From an uncultured Clostridia bacterium (lineage in GTDB: Bacteria; Bacillota; Clostridia; Oscillospirales; Acutalibacteraceae): a DNA stretch of 10,483 bases. The notes beneath the pieces were generated by a model. The model was not told the DNA's origin, did no database searches, and saw only the letters and a program-made list of their open reading frames with translations. The stretch is taken from contig CALEJD010000099.1 of the NCBI GenBank assembly GCA_937898195.1, positions 1 to 10,483 on the forward strand, in the 5' to 3' direction. A program made the position numbers and the translations under genes. This document shows positions 1 through 7,378 of the stretch, one piece after another. Positions within the stretch are counted from its first letter, which is position 1. The number at the start of each line of letters is the position of its first letter.

Positions 1-1406
1 ATAAATATGACAACCTTATGGGTGGTTGTGTTTGGGAATGGGCTGACCATGCAGTTTATCACGACGGTAGTGATAAATATAAATTCCAATATACTTATGG
101 TGGCGACCACGGTGAAGAAAAGCACGACAGTAACTTCTGTGTTGATGGTATGCTATATCCCGACAAAACACCACACACAGGTGCATATGTAATTAAAGCA
201 GTTTACAGACCGGTTAGAAGCCGTCACATCAGCGGAAAGGTATTTGAATTCACAAATACAAACCGTTTCAAAAATTCAAAATATCTTCGTGTTGAATGGT
301 CTCAGACTCTTAACGGTCACGAAAAGAAAACAGGTGAGTTGACTCTTGATATTGAGCCAATGCAGACAAAAACTTATGAAATTCCATTTGTTGAATGTGA
401 TTCTTCACAAGATAGTCGTATTAATATCGCATATTTTGACGGTGAAGAACAAGTTGCTATCGAGCAGATTACAATAAACGATACAGCTAATTTCTTGCCA
501 CAGTTTACTGGTGTAGGCAATGTTTCTGTTTCTGAAGAAAACAACAATGTTACAGTTGCATTCGAAAATGGTAAAATTGTTTTTGATAAGAAAACAGGTG
601 AGATGCTTCACTATATCAAAAATGGCTATGAATTTATGAATATAAACCCTGTTGACGACAAGAAAGGTTTTGTGCCAAACCTTGTTAGAGCATCACTCGA
701 CAATGATTCTTACGGCCAAAAAAAACCTTGGGACAAAATAGGACTTCACGATGCACAGATTGTGCTTAAAAAGTTCAGCTTTGCAGACAAGTCATATTGC
801 GCAGTTGTGGCTGCATCATATACAGTTAAAAAGTCACATAAGAATTATTTCTATGCAAATATGGTTTATACAATTTATGGTGACGGACTCGTAACAGTTG
901 AGTCAAGTCTTGATAAAGCATTCTTTGGCTGTAACGAAATTCAGCGTTTTGGATTAATGGCTGAATTGCCATCAGATTTTAATATTGTTGAATTCTATGG
1001 CAGAGGCTCACAGGAAAAAATGGAAAATCTCTGTGACCTTAAAGACCATGCTTATATGGGCATTTGGCGCACAACTGTTGAAGATATGCACGAGCCTTAT
1101 GTAATGCCACAGGATAACGGTAACTGTGGTGGCGTTAAGTGGTTGAAACTTATGAATTCTAATGGCAACACATTTACTGTATTCGGTGTTCCAAAGTTCA
1201 GTTTCTCTGCTCATAATTACACTCAAAAAGCTCTTCATAGCGCAAAGCACCAAGAAGAACTTGTGTTCTCGGATACAACTGTTTTGTGTGTTGATGGCTT
1301 TATGCGTGGTACAGGCACAAACACTTGCGGTCCTGATACTCTCGATAAATATAAAGTGAAAACAGACAAAACTCTCACATTCCGTTTTGCATTCAAAGGT
1401 GAATAA
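1..1406 (+). CDS. lacZ: GH2 beta-galactosidase, LacZ type (5' partial)
   Basis: This is the C-terminal 467 codons of a LacZ-type glycoside hydrolase family 2 beta-galactosidase; the first complete codon is at base 3 and the gene starts upstream of the window. It hydrolyses terminal beta-D-galactosides, probably in the cytoplasm. The fragment opens at the end of the TIM barrel (GGCVWEWADH, fragment residues 7-16), followed by YGGDHGEEKHDSNFCVDG and DKTPH, which align by eye with the E. coli LacZ segment around YGGDFGD..FCMNG..DRTPHP. The middle-to-C-terminal part (about 180-467) matches the Bgal_small_N sandwich: LVRASLDND, FYGRGSQE (about residue 330) and EPYVMPQDNGN correspond to FTRAPLDND, GLGPQE and TPYVFPSENG in E. 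coli. Both catalytic glutamates would lie upstream and are not visible. The stop codon lies 1 nt before the next gene, indicating an operon. Substrate could be lactose, N-acetyllactosamine or galactosyl-xyloside units; the sequence does not decide. Confidence 0.93.
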   Translation, partial: KYDNLMGGCVWEWADHAVYHDGSDKYKFQYTYGGDHGEEKHDSNFCVDGMLYPDKTPHTGAYVIKAVYRPVRSRHISGKVFEFTNTNRFKNSKYLRVEWSQTLNGHEKKTGELTLDIEPMQTKTYEIPFVECDSSQDSRINIAYFDGEEQVAIEQITINDTANFLPQFTGVGNVSVSEENNNVTVAFENGKIVFDKKTGEMLHYIKNGYEFMNINPVDDKKGFVPNLVRASLDNDSYGQKKPWDKIGLHDAQIVLKKFSFADKSYCAVVAASYTVKKSHKNYFYANMVYTIYGDGLVTVESSLDKAFFGCNEIQRFGLMAELPSDFNIVEFYGRGSQEKMENLCDLKDHAYMGIWRTTVEDMHEPYVMPQDNGNCGGVKWLKLMNSNGNTFTVFGVPKFSFSAHNYTQKALHSAKHQEELVFSDTTVLCVDGFMRGTGTNTCGPDTLDKYKVKTDKTLTFRFAFKGE

Positions 1407-1407
1407 T

Positions 1408-1839
1408 ATGCTCCGATACAAATGGTTTCCCGAAGGTGTAGTTGACGACTCTTTTCGCAATATCAGAATTGATGTTTTTGTGAAAGAACAAGGTGTCTGC
1501 GAAGATGCTGAGTTTGATGATTTTGATATGCAAGTGCCTCATCTGGTAATTTTTCTCGATGGTGAGGCGGTTGCAACAGGTCGAATTATTCCTTATGGAG
1601 AAGATACTGTTAAACTTGGCAGAATAGCAGTTAAAAAAGATAAAAGGGGATTAGGACTTGGTGAAAGAGTTGTGCTTGAACTTTTGCGAAAAGCAAAAGA
1701 AGACGGGGCAAAAAAAGTCGTTATAGGCTCTCAATCTCACGCAGTCGGTTTTTATGAGAAATGTGGATTTTCACTTGTTGGTACACCTGAATACTTAGAA
1801 GAGAATATTCCACATTTTGATATGCAATTAACTTTTTAA
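1408..1839 (+). CDS. GNAT family N-acetyltransferase (ElaA/YjcF-like)
   Basis: A 143-residue single-domain GNAT acetyltransferase, expected to transfer an acetyl group from acetyl-CoA to an amine; the acceptor is unknown. The N-terminal part (VFVKEQGVCEDAEFDDFD, about 23-40) is typical of the ElaA/YjcF branch. Motif A is GRIAVKKDKRGLGLGE (71-86), whose R-G-L-G-L-G turn (80-85) binds the CoA pyrophosphate. SHAVGFYEKCGF (110-121) and IPHFDM (134-139) are the usual C-terminal signatures. The ATG at 1408 is chosen over the in-frame ATG at 1387 because AAAGGTGA (1395-1402) gives a well-spaced ribosome site and the earlier start would overlap lacZ. It sits 1 nt after lacZ and 10 nt before the fucosidase gene, so it is co-transcribed. 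Its metabolic link to the glycosidases is unclear; it may acetylate an amino sugar or simply be an operon passenger. Confidence 0.88.
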   Translation: MLRYKWFPEGVVDDSFRNIRIDVFVKEQGVCEDAEFDDFDMQVPHLVIFLDGEAVATGRIIPYGEDTVKLGRIAVKKDKRGLGLGERVVLELLRKAKEDGAKKVVIGSQSHAVGFYEKCGFSLVGTPEYLEENIPHFDMQLTF

Positions 1840-1849
1840 GGTGAATAGA

Positions 1850-4222
1850 ATGAAAACAAATAGATTAAATTATTCAGCACCACCATCAAAACTAAAACTT
1901 AGAAGACCTTATTACACAGGTTTTAAAAATATTTGGGAACAAGCTGCCTTACCACTTGGTAACGGTAGTTTAGGTCTTACAGTTATCGGTGAAGTTAAAA
2001 GTGATAAATTAGTGCTCAATCACAAAACCTTGTGGGTGGGTGGCCCATCACCAAAACGTCCCGATTATTGTGGTGGTAACATTAATAAACCCGACGAAAA
2101 CGGCAAAATGCCCTATGATTATTACTATGATATTCGCAAAGAATTTCAAAATGGCAACGATAAAAAAGCCCATGAACTTTGTGAAAAATTGGTGGGCATA
2201 ATGGATGGCTATGGTGCTTATCAGTGCTGGGGTAATCTTGAGTTTTGCTTTGATGATATAAAGAAATATAGAGATTATAGCCGAGTTCTTGATATGGAAA
2301 AGGGTAAATGCACCATTTCTTATACAGCAAAGTTAAAAAACAGAACTCTCGTTAAAGATACAAGAGAATATTTTGTTTCATATCCCGATAAGTGCGCCGT
2401 CATCAAACTTACCCGTGAAGGTGGCAAGCTCAATTTTAATTATAAGTTGGCAACTGAACACGACGGTAATATCGAATATAACGATAACCTGATTATTCAT
2501 ACAGGCAAACTCAGTGACAATGATTTGCAATATTGCTTATATGCAAAAATTATAACTGATGGTGACAGAGTTTCAGTTGGCAATAATTATAGTGTTGTTG
2601 GTGCAACAAGTGCCACAATCATTTTGTCTGCTGATACTGACTATCTTGACTCGTATCCAACATACAGAACAGGTGAGAGTGCAGAAAACCTTGCAAATAG
2701 GGTTAAGAGCATTGTTGAGAGTGCAAGTGAAAAGAATTTTAATGAACTCTTTGAAACTCATATAAACGATTTTAAAGAACTTTATAACCGCGTTTCAATT
2801 GACCTTGACGGAATTGACCGTGAAGATGCAAACAGACTTATTCGCAAATATACAAAAAACTCTGATTACCGACAAAGAACTGCAGAGCAACTTTTATATC
2901 AATATGGTAGGTATCTTGCAATCGGTTCAACTCGTGAAACAGATATTTTGCCATCTAATTTGCAGGGTATATGGAATTGTTGCAATGACCCTAAATGGAG
3001 TAGTGACTTCCATACAAATGTCAACTTGCAAATGAACTATTGGCCAATTTATAATGGCAATTTAAGTGAATGCGCAAAGCCACTTATCCGTTATATCAAG
3101 TCAATGGTGATTCCGGGCAGACTCACAGCAGAATATTATACAAATATCAAGAGCGAAAACGGTGAGCAGAATGGATTCTTGTTCCATACTCAATGCACAC
3201 CATTTGGTTGGACTTGTCCTGGTTGGAACTTTGACTGGGGATGGTCACCGGCTGCAATGCCTTGGATTTTACATAATTGCTATGAATATTATGAATATAC
3301 TCTCGATAAAGAAACACTTAAAGCAGATGTTTATCCTATGCTTAAAGAATGTGCAGAGTATTTCTCAAAACTTATGATAGAGCACAACGGCAGACTTGTC
3401 ACAGCGCCTTGCTATTCACCTGAACACGGCCCAAGAACAATGGGCAACACCTATGAGCAAGCACTTTTATATCAACTTTATAATGATACTATTGAAAGTG
3501 CAAAGGCATTAGGCATTGATGACGATTTTGTGTCAAAATGGACAAATATTCAATCAAAACTCAAACCTTATGAAATTGGTGAAGATGGTCAGGTTAAAGA
3601 GTGGTATTTTGAAAAGCATTTGGGTGAATATGGTGAGCATCATCACAGACATATGTCACACCTTTTGGGCGTATTCCCTTGTAATGTTGTTAATTGGTAT
3701 GAAAACCCTGACATAATTAAAGCGGCAATCGTGTCAATGAACGATAGAACAGACAAGAGCACAGGCTGGTCAATGGGACAAAAAATTAACACTTGGGCTC
3801 GCGTTGGCGATGGTGACAGAACATTAAAGGTTATTGGTGATTTGTTCAAAAACGGCATTTACACTAATTTCTGGGATTTGCACCCACCATTCCAGATTGA
3901 TGGTAACTTTGGTTTCACATCAGGTGTAAATGAAATGCTTATGCAAAGCCATTGTGGATTCATTCATTTGTTACCGGCTCTTCCACAAAAGTGGCATAAT
4001 GGTAAAATTGAAGGTCTTGTTGCACGTGGCAATTTCACAGTGAACATTTATTGGTATAATGGTGAACTTGCAAAAGCAGAAATCACATCTAATATGGGTG
4101 TCAAGTGCAAACTTTATTATGCAAACTCTGAATTTATAGTTGACGGAATTTGCAACAGCGAAAATCACTTTGCAGAATTTGAAACCGAAAAAGGTAAAAC
4201 ATATACAATTAAAATTAAATAG
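1850..4222 (+). CDS. GH95 alpha-L-fucosidase, cytoplasmic
   Basis: A 790-residue glycoside hydrolase family 95 enzyme, an inverting exo-enzyme that typically releases alpha-1,2-linked L-fucose from galactose. The N-terminal beta domain begins with ALPLGNGSLGLTVIG and LNHKTLWVGGPSPKRP, the hallmark GH95 opening. The (alpha/alpha)6 barrel carries DFHTNVNLQMNYWP (His388, Asn390, Asn392), CYSPEHGP (Glu525) and HPPFQIDGNFG (Asp685). These fit the Asn-Asn-Asp base network and the Glu acid known from Bifidobacterium AfcA. HHHRHMSHLLGVFP (598-611) is also typical. There is no signal peptide, so it acts inside the cell. The ATG at 1850 is preferred to the GTG at 1841 because AAGGTGA (1838-1844) lies 5 nt before it and overlaps the GTG. 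It follows the GNAT gene by 10 nt. Together with GH2 it could strip Fuc-alpha-1,2-Gal-beta termini (blood-group H, 2'-fucosyllactose, or xyloglucan F side chains). Alpha-L-galactosidase is the alternative GH95 activity. Confidence 0.93.
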   Translation: MKTNRLNYSAPPSKLKLRRPYYTGFKNIWEQAALPLGNGSLGLTVIGEVKSDKLVLNHKTLWVGGPSPKRPDYCGGNINKPDENGKMPYDYYYDIRKEFQNGNDKKAHELCEKLVGIMDGYGAYQCWGNLEFCFDDIKKYRDYSRVLDMEKGKCTISYTAKLKNRTLVKDTREYFVSYPDKCAVIKLTREGGKLNFNYKLATEHDGNIEYNDNLIIHTGKLSDNDLQYCLYAKIITDGDRVSVGNNYSVVGATSATIILSADTDYLDSYPTYRTGESAENLANRVKSIVESASEKNFNELFETHINDFKELYNRVSIDLDGIDREDANRLIRKYTKNSDYRQRTAEQLLYQYGRYLAIGSTRETDILPSNLQGIWNCCNDPKWSSDFHTNVNLQMNYWPIYNGNLSECAKPLIRYIKSMVIPGRLTAEYYTNIKSENGEQNGFLFHTQCTPFGWTCPGWNFDWGWSPAAMPWILHNCYEYYEYTLDKETLKADVYPMLKECAEYFSKLMIEHNGRLVTAPCYSPEHGPRTMGNTYEQALLYQLYNDTIESAKALGIDDDFVSKWTNIQSKLKPYEIGEDGQVKEWYFEKHLGEYGEHHHRHMSHLLGVFPCNVVNWYENPDIIKAAIVSMNDRTDKSTGWSMGQKINTWARVGDGDRTLKVIGDLFKNGIYTNFWDLHPPFQIDGNFGFTSGVNEMLMQSHCGFIHLLPALPQKWHNGKIEGLVARGNFTVNIYWYNGELAKAEITSNMGVKCKLYYANSEFIVDGICNSENHFAEFETEKGKTYTIKIK

Positions 4223-4227
4223 TGTAT

Positions 4228-4247
4228 GGGCGATTCACAAATCGCCC
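4228..4247 (+). other. 3' UTR hairpin after the fucosidase gene
   Basis: GGGCGATT (4228-4235) and AATCGCCC (4240-4247) form a perfect 8-bp stem with a CACA loop, beginning 5 nt after the GH95 stop codon. It is followed by GTAAAAAA rather than a T tract, so it is not a terminator on its own. It may protect the operon transcript 3' end or act together with the terminator hairpin directly downstream. Confidence 0.7.
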
Positions 4248-4250
4248 GTA

Positions 4251-4284
4251 AAAAAAGCCGACTCAAACGAGTCGGCTTCTTTTG
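4251..4284 (+). terminator. Bidirectional intrinsic terminator between convergent genes
   Basis: AAGCCGACTC (4255-4264) pairs perfectly with GAGTCGGCTT (4269-4278) around an AAAC loop. A run of A's precedes the stem and TTCTTTT follows it, so a U tract trails the hairpin on both strands. It lies between the + strand glycosidase operon (stop 4222) and the - strand transporter (stop 4292), and probably ends both transcripts. It functions on both strands. Confidence 0.92.
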
Positions 4285-4291
4285 TGTTTAA

Positions 4292-6814
4292 TTATTTGTT
4301 TTTCTTAGCAGCTTTTTTTGCAGCCTTTTCAGCTTTCAACTGAGCAGCATAAGCTTCTTCTTCTTGCTTTTCTTTAAGAGCTTTTGCTTCTGCTTCAGCC
4401 TCTGCTTGTTCTTTACGAGCTTTTGATTCTTCATACATTGCTGCAATATCTTCAAAGTGCTGATAATTTTCTTCTTGCTTAATAAGCTTTTCAGCATCAA
4501 GATATGGCTTTGCAGCACGTGCAAAGTATGCGTGTCTGTCCATTTCAGCCTTTGATGCTTTTCTAGCTTCAGACTTTTTAGTTTCATAAGCTTTGATTTC
4601 AGCCTTAATTGACTTAGCCTTTGCACTGTCTTTAGCTTTCTTTGCATCTTTTAATTCAAGATAGAGAGCCTTGAGCTTGTCATCACAAGAATCTTCAATA
4701 TCAAAGAGTTTTTCAAGTTCTGAAAAATCAGGTTTAACAAGTTCTTCATTTGCAAAATATTTGTTGAGAGCTTTGCAAGCAGATTTCTTATTTCTTGCAA
4801 CTTCAATTGCAAATTTTCTGATTTCTTTTTCTTCTTTTGTACCCTTTGGCATTGCTTTAGCAGCATTAAGTTCTGCTTTGATTTCGTCCAAATCCAAAAG
4901 TTTAAGACCTTGAAGACCTGCACTATAAATGCCTTGCTGAACATTCAACTGATATTTGAATACATCTGTTGAGAATTTGTCAAGCTCGTCACAAACAAAT
5001 TTAGAAATTTCAATTTCTTCGTTAAATTCGATATCTGCTTTATAGGCTTTTTTAGCAGCTTTGCGTTCAATCTTGTCTTTGATTGATTTGTATGATTTTT
5101 CAAGAACTTTTGGTTCTTGTGTAGCCATATCTCTTGCATTTCTGATAATGTCAATACCTTCAACAAGTTGAGCGTCATTTGTAATACCATTACCATAGTC
5201 TTCAAAGAGCGCACGAACTTTAAGAACACGGATAACTGATTTTTGTTTTCTTTCGTTGAAGTCATACCAGAAATAAGGAATAACGTTCATGAATGCACCA
5301 ACAGCTGCGATGATGATAAGTGCATGCATAAGAGGAAGGAAAATGTCTAAGTCATACAATGCAGAGTTAGGGTTAACGTAGTTGTTCTGACCAGCTTCTA
5401 TCTGTTCTGCAAGAATCTGACCAACAGTTTTGCCATCACCAAGTACGCGATTAAGAACTGCAGGGTCTGATGTTACCTTTTTAGCAACGTCAGCTGTAAT
5501 ACCGCCTCTTTCATAAATAACTGGAAGAACAGCAGAAGTACCGAGAGTGATAATTGTACCGATTGTAGCAACGGCTGAGAACATACCGTCAATTCTTTCA
5601 CCTGTTTGATACTGTTGATAGTCACGGATGTCAGCTTGAATTGTTGGGTTGAGAATGTGTGCAAATGAACCCATCAAAGCGTTGAGATACAAGCATCCCA
5701 TAACAAGCCAGATTGTAAGGTTGTTGATTTCTTGAGTGAACGGAAGCATCATAAGAATAAATACAACGTTCATAAGGTTTGTAACAACAAGAACTGCTTT
5801 CTTACCCCATTTTCTGATACAGAATGGTGCTGCAATCATACCCCAAAGAGATGCGTTACCGTAAAGTGTAACAACAAGACCATAAACGTTACCGTTACAA
5901 GCACCACCATAGTTGTAAAGCCAGTTAAGAATGTTTGCGTAAGCAGATTCAAGGAATCCAATCCAACCTGCTAAAGAAATAATCCAGAAATACTTGTTTT
6001 TAGCAACTGCACGAAGGGCGTCAGTAAACTTAATCTGAACAACGTGAGTTCTTGCCTGAACAATTTTTTCTTCTGTATATTTATAAACAATAATACAGAG
6101 AAGAATACCAAGAACACCAAGAATAGGGTAGAGGAATCTATAAACACGAATATCTGTTGTATTTGTGCCGAAAAGGTTTCTTGCAATAATTGGTGTGAAA
6201 AGGTTTACGATTGTAGGAGCGAATGAATAAACAACGCTCTTGATTGAAGCAACGTCAGCTCTTTCCTGTGTGTTAGGAGAGAGAACATGAATAAGGTTTT
6301 CATATCCGTCATAGAAGAAATAATAGATGAAGTTCAAAAGAATATTGAGAACAAGAATTATTGCACATTTTGCAACATAGTCTTTTTCTCTTCCAAAAAT
6401 CATGCCTTCACCAACGATAAGACTTAACTTGTCGTATGGGAACCATACAATCAAGTTACATATAATAGCCGTAGGAATAGCCATTGTAACTATGTATGGA
6501 CGGTATTTACCTGCTTTGTTTCTTGTGTTATCGATAATTGTCGCACGAAGTCCTGTGAAAGGAATGTTGATGAGAATTGCGATAACATAGAGTAAATACA
6601 TATCTGTTGGTCCAACACCAAGTGTTGAGGAGATAAGTGTATTACCCATAGATAAAAGACATGCATTACCTAATGTGATAATCATGTATGCACCGATACC
6701 ACCGCCTGAATATGCAGCGATTTCTTTGTAAGGCATATATCTGCCTTTGGGTGGTGTTTTCCAATGGGTTTTAACCATATCAACACCGTTTTTTACGGTT
6801 TGAGATAAACTCAT
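4292..6814 (-). CDS. GPH-family sugar:cation symporter with long C-terminal coiled-coil extension
   Basis: An 840-residue membrane protein. Residues about 30-520 form a 12-helix MFS_2 / glycoside-pentoside-hexuronide (GPH) symporter. The loop 2-3 signature is DNTRNKAGKYRPY (95-107), and the second-half signature ADIRDYQQYQTGERIDG is at about 394-410, matching the GPH pattern D-Y-x-x-x-x-T-G-x-R. Such carriers import mono- or oligosaccharides or glycosides with Na+ or H+. Typical GPH proteins are roughly 450-500 residues. Here about 300 further residues (from about 530) are Lys/Glu/Ala-rich and helix-forming, ending in AEKAAKKAAKKNK; they should be cytoplasmic. The ATG at 6814 is used: AAGGAG (6823-6828, - strand) lies 8 nt before it, whereas the in-frame GTG at 6823 overlaps that site. 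It is convergent with the GH2/GNAT/GH95 operon and is a likely but unproven importer for its substrate. Exact sugar and coupling ion cannot be read from the sequence. Confidence 0.9.
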   Translation of the reverse strand: MSLSQTVKNGVDMVKTHWKTPPKGRYMPYKEIAAYSGGGIGAYMIITLGNACLLSMGNTLISSTLGVGPTDMYLLYVIAILINIPFTGLRATIIDNTRNKAGKYRPYIVTMAIPTAIICNLIVWFPYDKLSLIVGEGMIFGREKDYVAKCAIILVLNILLNFIYYFFYDGYENLIHVLSPNTQERADVASIKSVVYSFAPTIVNLFTPIIARNLFGTNTTDIRVYRFLYPILGVLGILLCIIVYKYTEEKIVQARTHVVQIKFTDALRAVAKNKYFWIISLAGWIGFLESAYANILNWLYNYGGACNGNVYGLVVTLYGNASLWGMIAAPFCIRKWGKKAVLVVTNLMNVVFILMMLPFTQEINNLTIWLVMGCLYLNALMGSFAHILNPTIQADIRDYQQYQTGERIDGMFSAVATIGTIITLGTSAVLPVIYERGGITADVAKKVTSDPAVLNRVLGDGKTVGQILAEQIEAGQNNYVNPNSALYDLDIFLPLMHALIIIAAVGAFMNVIPYFWYDFNERKQKSVIRVLKVRALFEDYGNGITNDAQLVEGIDIIRNARDMATQEPKVLEKSYKSIKDKIERKAAKKAYKADIEFNEEIEISKFVCDELDKFSTDVFKYQLNVQQGIYSAGLQGLKLLDLDEIKAELNAAKAMPKGTKEEKEIRKFAIEVARNKKSACKALNKYFANEELVKPDFSELEKLFDIEDSCDDKLKALYLELKDAKKAKDSAKAKSIKAEIKAYETKKSEARKASKAEMDRHAYFARAAKPYLDAEKLIKQEENYQHFEDIAAMYEESKARKEQAEAEAEAKALKEKQEEEAYAAQLKAEKAAKKAAKKNK

Positions 6815-6853
6815 TTTACGCACTCCTTATAAATTAAGTATTATGACCACACA

Positions 6854-6882
6854 ATTTTAACATAAATTTTATTATTCTTCAA
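6854..6882 (-). promoter_or_regulatory. Promoter of the GPH transporter gene
   Basis: Reading the - strand, TTGAAG (6882-6877) is followed after a 17-nt spacer by TAAAAT (6859-6854). A TGT directly before the -10 makes it an extended -10. Transcription would start near 6847, giving a leader of about 33 nt with an AAGGAG ribosome site. No clear catabolite-repression (cre) site is visible around it. Confidence 0.7.
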
Positions 6883-6930
6883 CGAATAAAAACAAATTTT
6901 AACAAAAAATGAACATCAAATCTAATTTTC

Positions 6931-6942
6931 GTTAAACTTAAC
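6931..6942. promoter_or_regulatory. GTTAA/TTAAC inverted repeat, possible operator
   Basis: GTTAA-AC-TTAAC forms a 12-nt near-palindrome about 49 bp upstream of the transporter -35 box and about 80 bp upstream of the mgtE-leader -35 box. It could be a binding site for a regulator of the divergent region, but the region is very AT-rich and such short repeats occur by chance. The rest of 6883-7021 shows no gene or structured element that I can support. Confidence 0.25.
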
Positions 6943-7021
6943 CAAAAGGGGTAAAATATAACTGTGCAAAATGCCAAATAACAATTATCTGAAATTAATA
7001 CTATTTTATTTAATTTTTCTA

Positions 7022-7050
7022 TTGACAAATGGACGTTTAAGGGTGATAAT
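7022..7050 (+). promoter_or_regulatory. Promoter of the mgtE leader transcript
   Basis: A consensus TTGACA -35 box (7022-7027) is separated by exactly 17 nt from a GATAAT -10 box (7045-7050). The start of transcription should fall near 7057, about 10 nt before the first pairing strand of the M-box, as expected for a riboswitch leader. Confidence 0.85.
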
Positions 7051-7065
7051 AGACGAGTATTAAAC

Positions 7066-7214
7066 CTATTCGGTAGGTAAGGCTACCACAGGGATACGGA
7101 TTACTGCCGCGAAATGGTGGAGACACTATTAGCAGGTCAGCAGGTCATATCGAAAAACAAGGTATGATTTAATGTAATTTCATCGCCCTGCGAAGCTAAA
7201 GCTTGAACGAATTG
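7066..7214 (+). ncRNA. M-box magnesium riboswitch (ykoK leader)
   Basis: This is a Mg2+-sensing M-box aptamer. Segments match the B. subtilis ykoK/mgtE leader by eye and in order: TAGGTAAGGCTACC (7074-7087), GGATACGGATTACTGCC (7092-7108), GAAATGGTGGAGAC (7111-7124), AGGTCAGCAG (7134-7143), AAGGTATGATTTAATG (7159-7174) and the 3' signature AAGCTAAAGCTTGAACG (7193-7209). ATTCG (7068-7072) pairs with CGAAT (7208-7212) to close the outer P1 helix. In this family, Mg2+ binding compacts the aptamer and favours a downstream terminator, so the gene is expressed when Mg2+ is low. That fits the terminator 14 nt downstream and the mgtE gene that follows. Boundaries are approximate. Confidence 0.92.
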
Positions 7215-7227
7215 TGTGGTGTTTTTG

Positions 7228-7270
7228 ACTGCATTTTTGCGTTCTTGCAATTATGCAGTTTTTTTATTTT
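7228..7270 (+). terminator. M-box expression-platform terminator
   Basis: ACTGCAT (7228-7234) pairs with ATGCAGT (7253-7259), and after two T-T mismatches TTGC (7237-7240) pairs with GCAA (7247-7250), around a GTTCTT loop. Seven T's begin at 7259, with ATTTT after. Placed 14 nt beyond the M-box, it is the attenuator expected to form when Mg2+ is plentiful. Confidence 0.9.
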
Positions 7271-7297
7271 GATTTTATTTTAAAAGGAGTGAAAATT

Positions 7298-7366
7298 GTG
7301 GACACGAGCCGAAGTAGCATATCGAAACCGCCAAGTATTATGGCAGACAGTGTCTGCAATTTATAA
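7298..7366 (+). CDS. Putative 22-residue mgtE leader peptide
   Basis: A short ORF lies between the M-box terminator and mgtE. It starts with GTG at 7298, preceded by a strong AAAAGGAGTGA ribosome site (7282-7292), and ends at TAA 7364-7366. The 22-residue product begins MDTSRSSISKPP and ends ADSVCNL. It is serine-rich, with a Lys-Pro-Pro run at residues 10-12 and Asp at 2 and 17. It has no membrane segment and no family that I can name. The position, the ribosome site and the proline pair suggest a regulatory leader peptide. In enterobacteria, the Pro/acidic MgtL peptide of mgtA senses Mg2+ through ribosome behaviour; a similar role here is inference only. Only mRNA in which the riboswitch terminator was bypassed would contain it. 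The stop codon is 53 nt before the mgtE GTG. Confidence 0.55.
   Translation: MDTSRSSISKPPSIMADSVCNL
7343..7357 (+). repeat. 15-nt palindrome inside the leader ORF
   Basis: GCAGACA-G-TGTCTGC is a perfect 7+7 inverted repeat around one base, covering leader-peptide codons 16-20. As RNA it gives a 5-bp GCAGA/TCTGC stem with a CAGTG loop. Flanking ATTAT (7337-7341) and ATAAT (7363-7367) can extend it past an internal loop and include the ORF stop codon. As DNA it could be a dimeric-protein operator. Confidence 0.6.
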
Positions 7367-7378
7367 TCACTTGACGAG

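Noticed and set aside
1008..1460. A 150-codon open frame on the - strand opposite the 3' end of lacZ.
   Set aside because: It overlaps conserved Bgal_small_N coding and the lacZ-GNAT junction; its Cys/His-rich translation resembles no family.
6883..7021. Searched for a small RNA, tRNA or catabolite-responsive (cre) site in the divergent intergenic region.
   Set aside because: No cloverleaf, no cre-like match and no terminator was found; only promoters and one weak inverted repeat can be supported.
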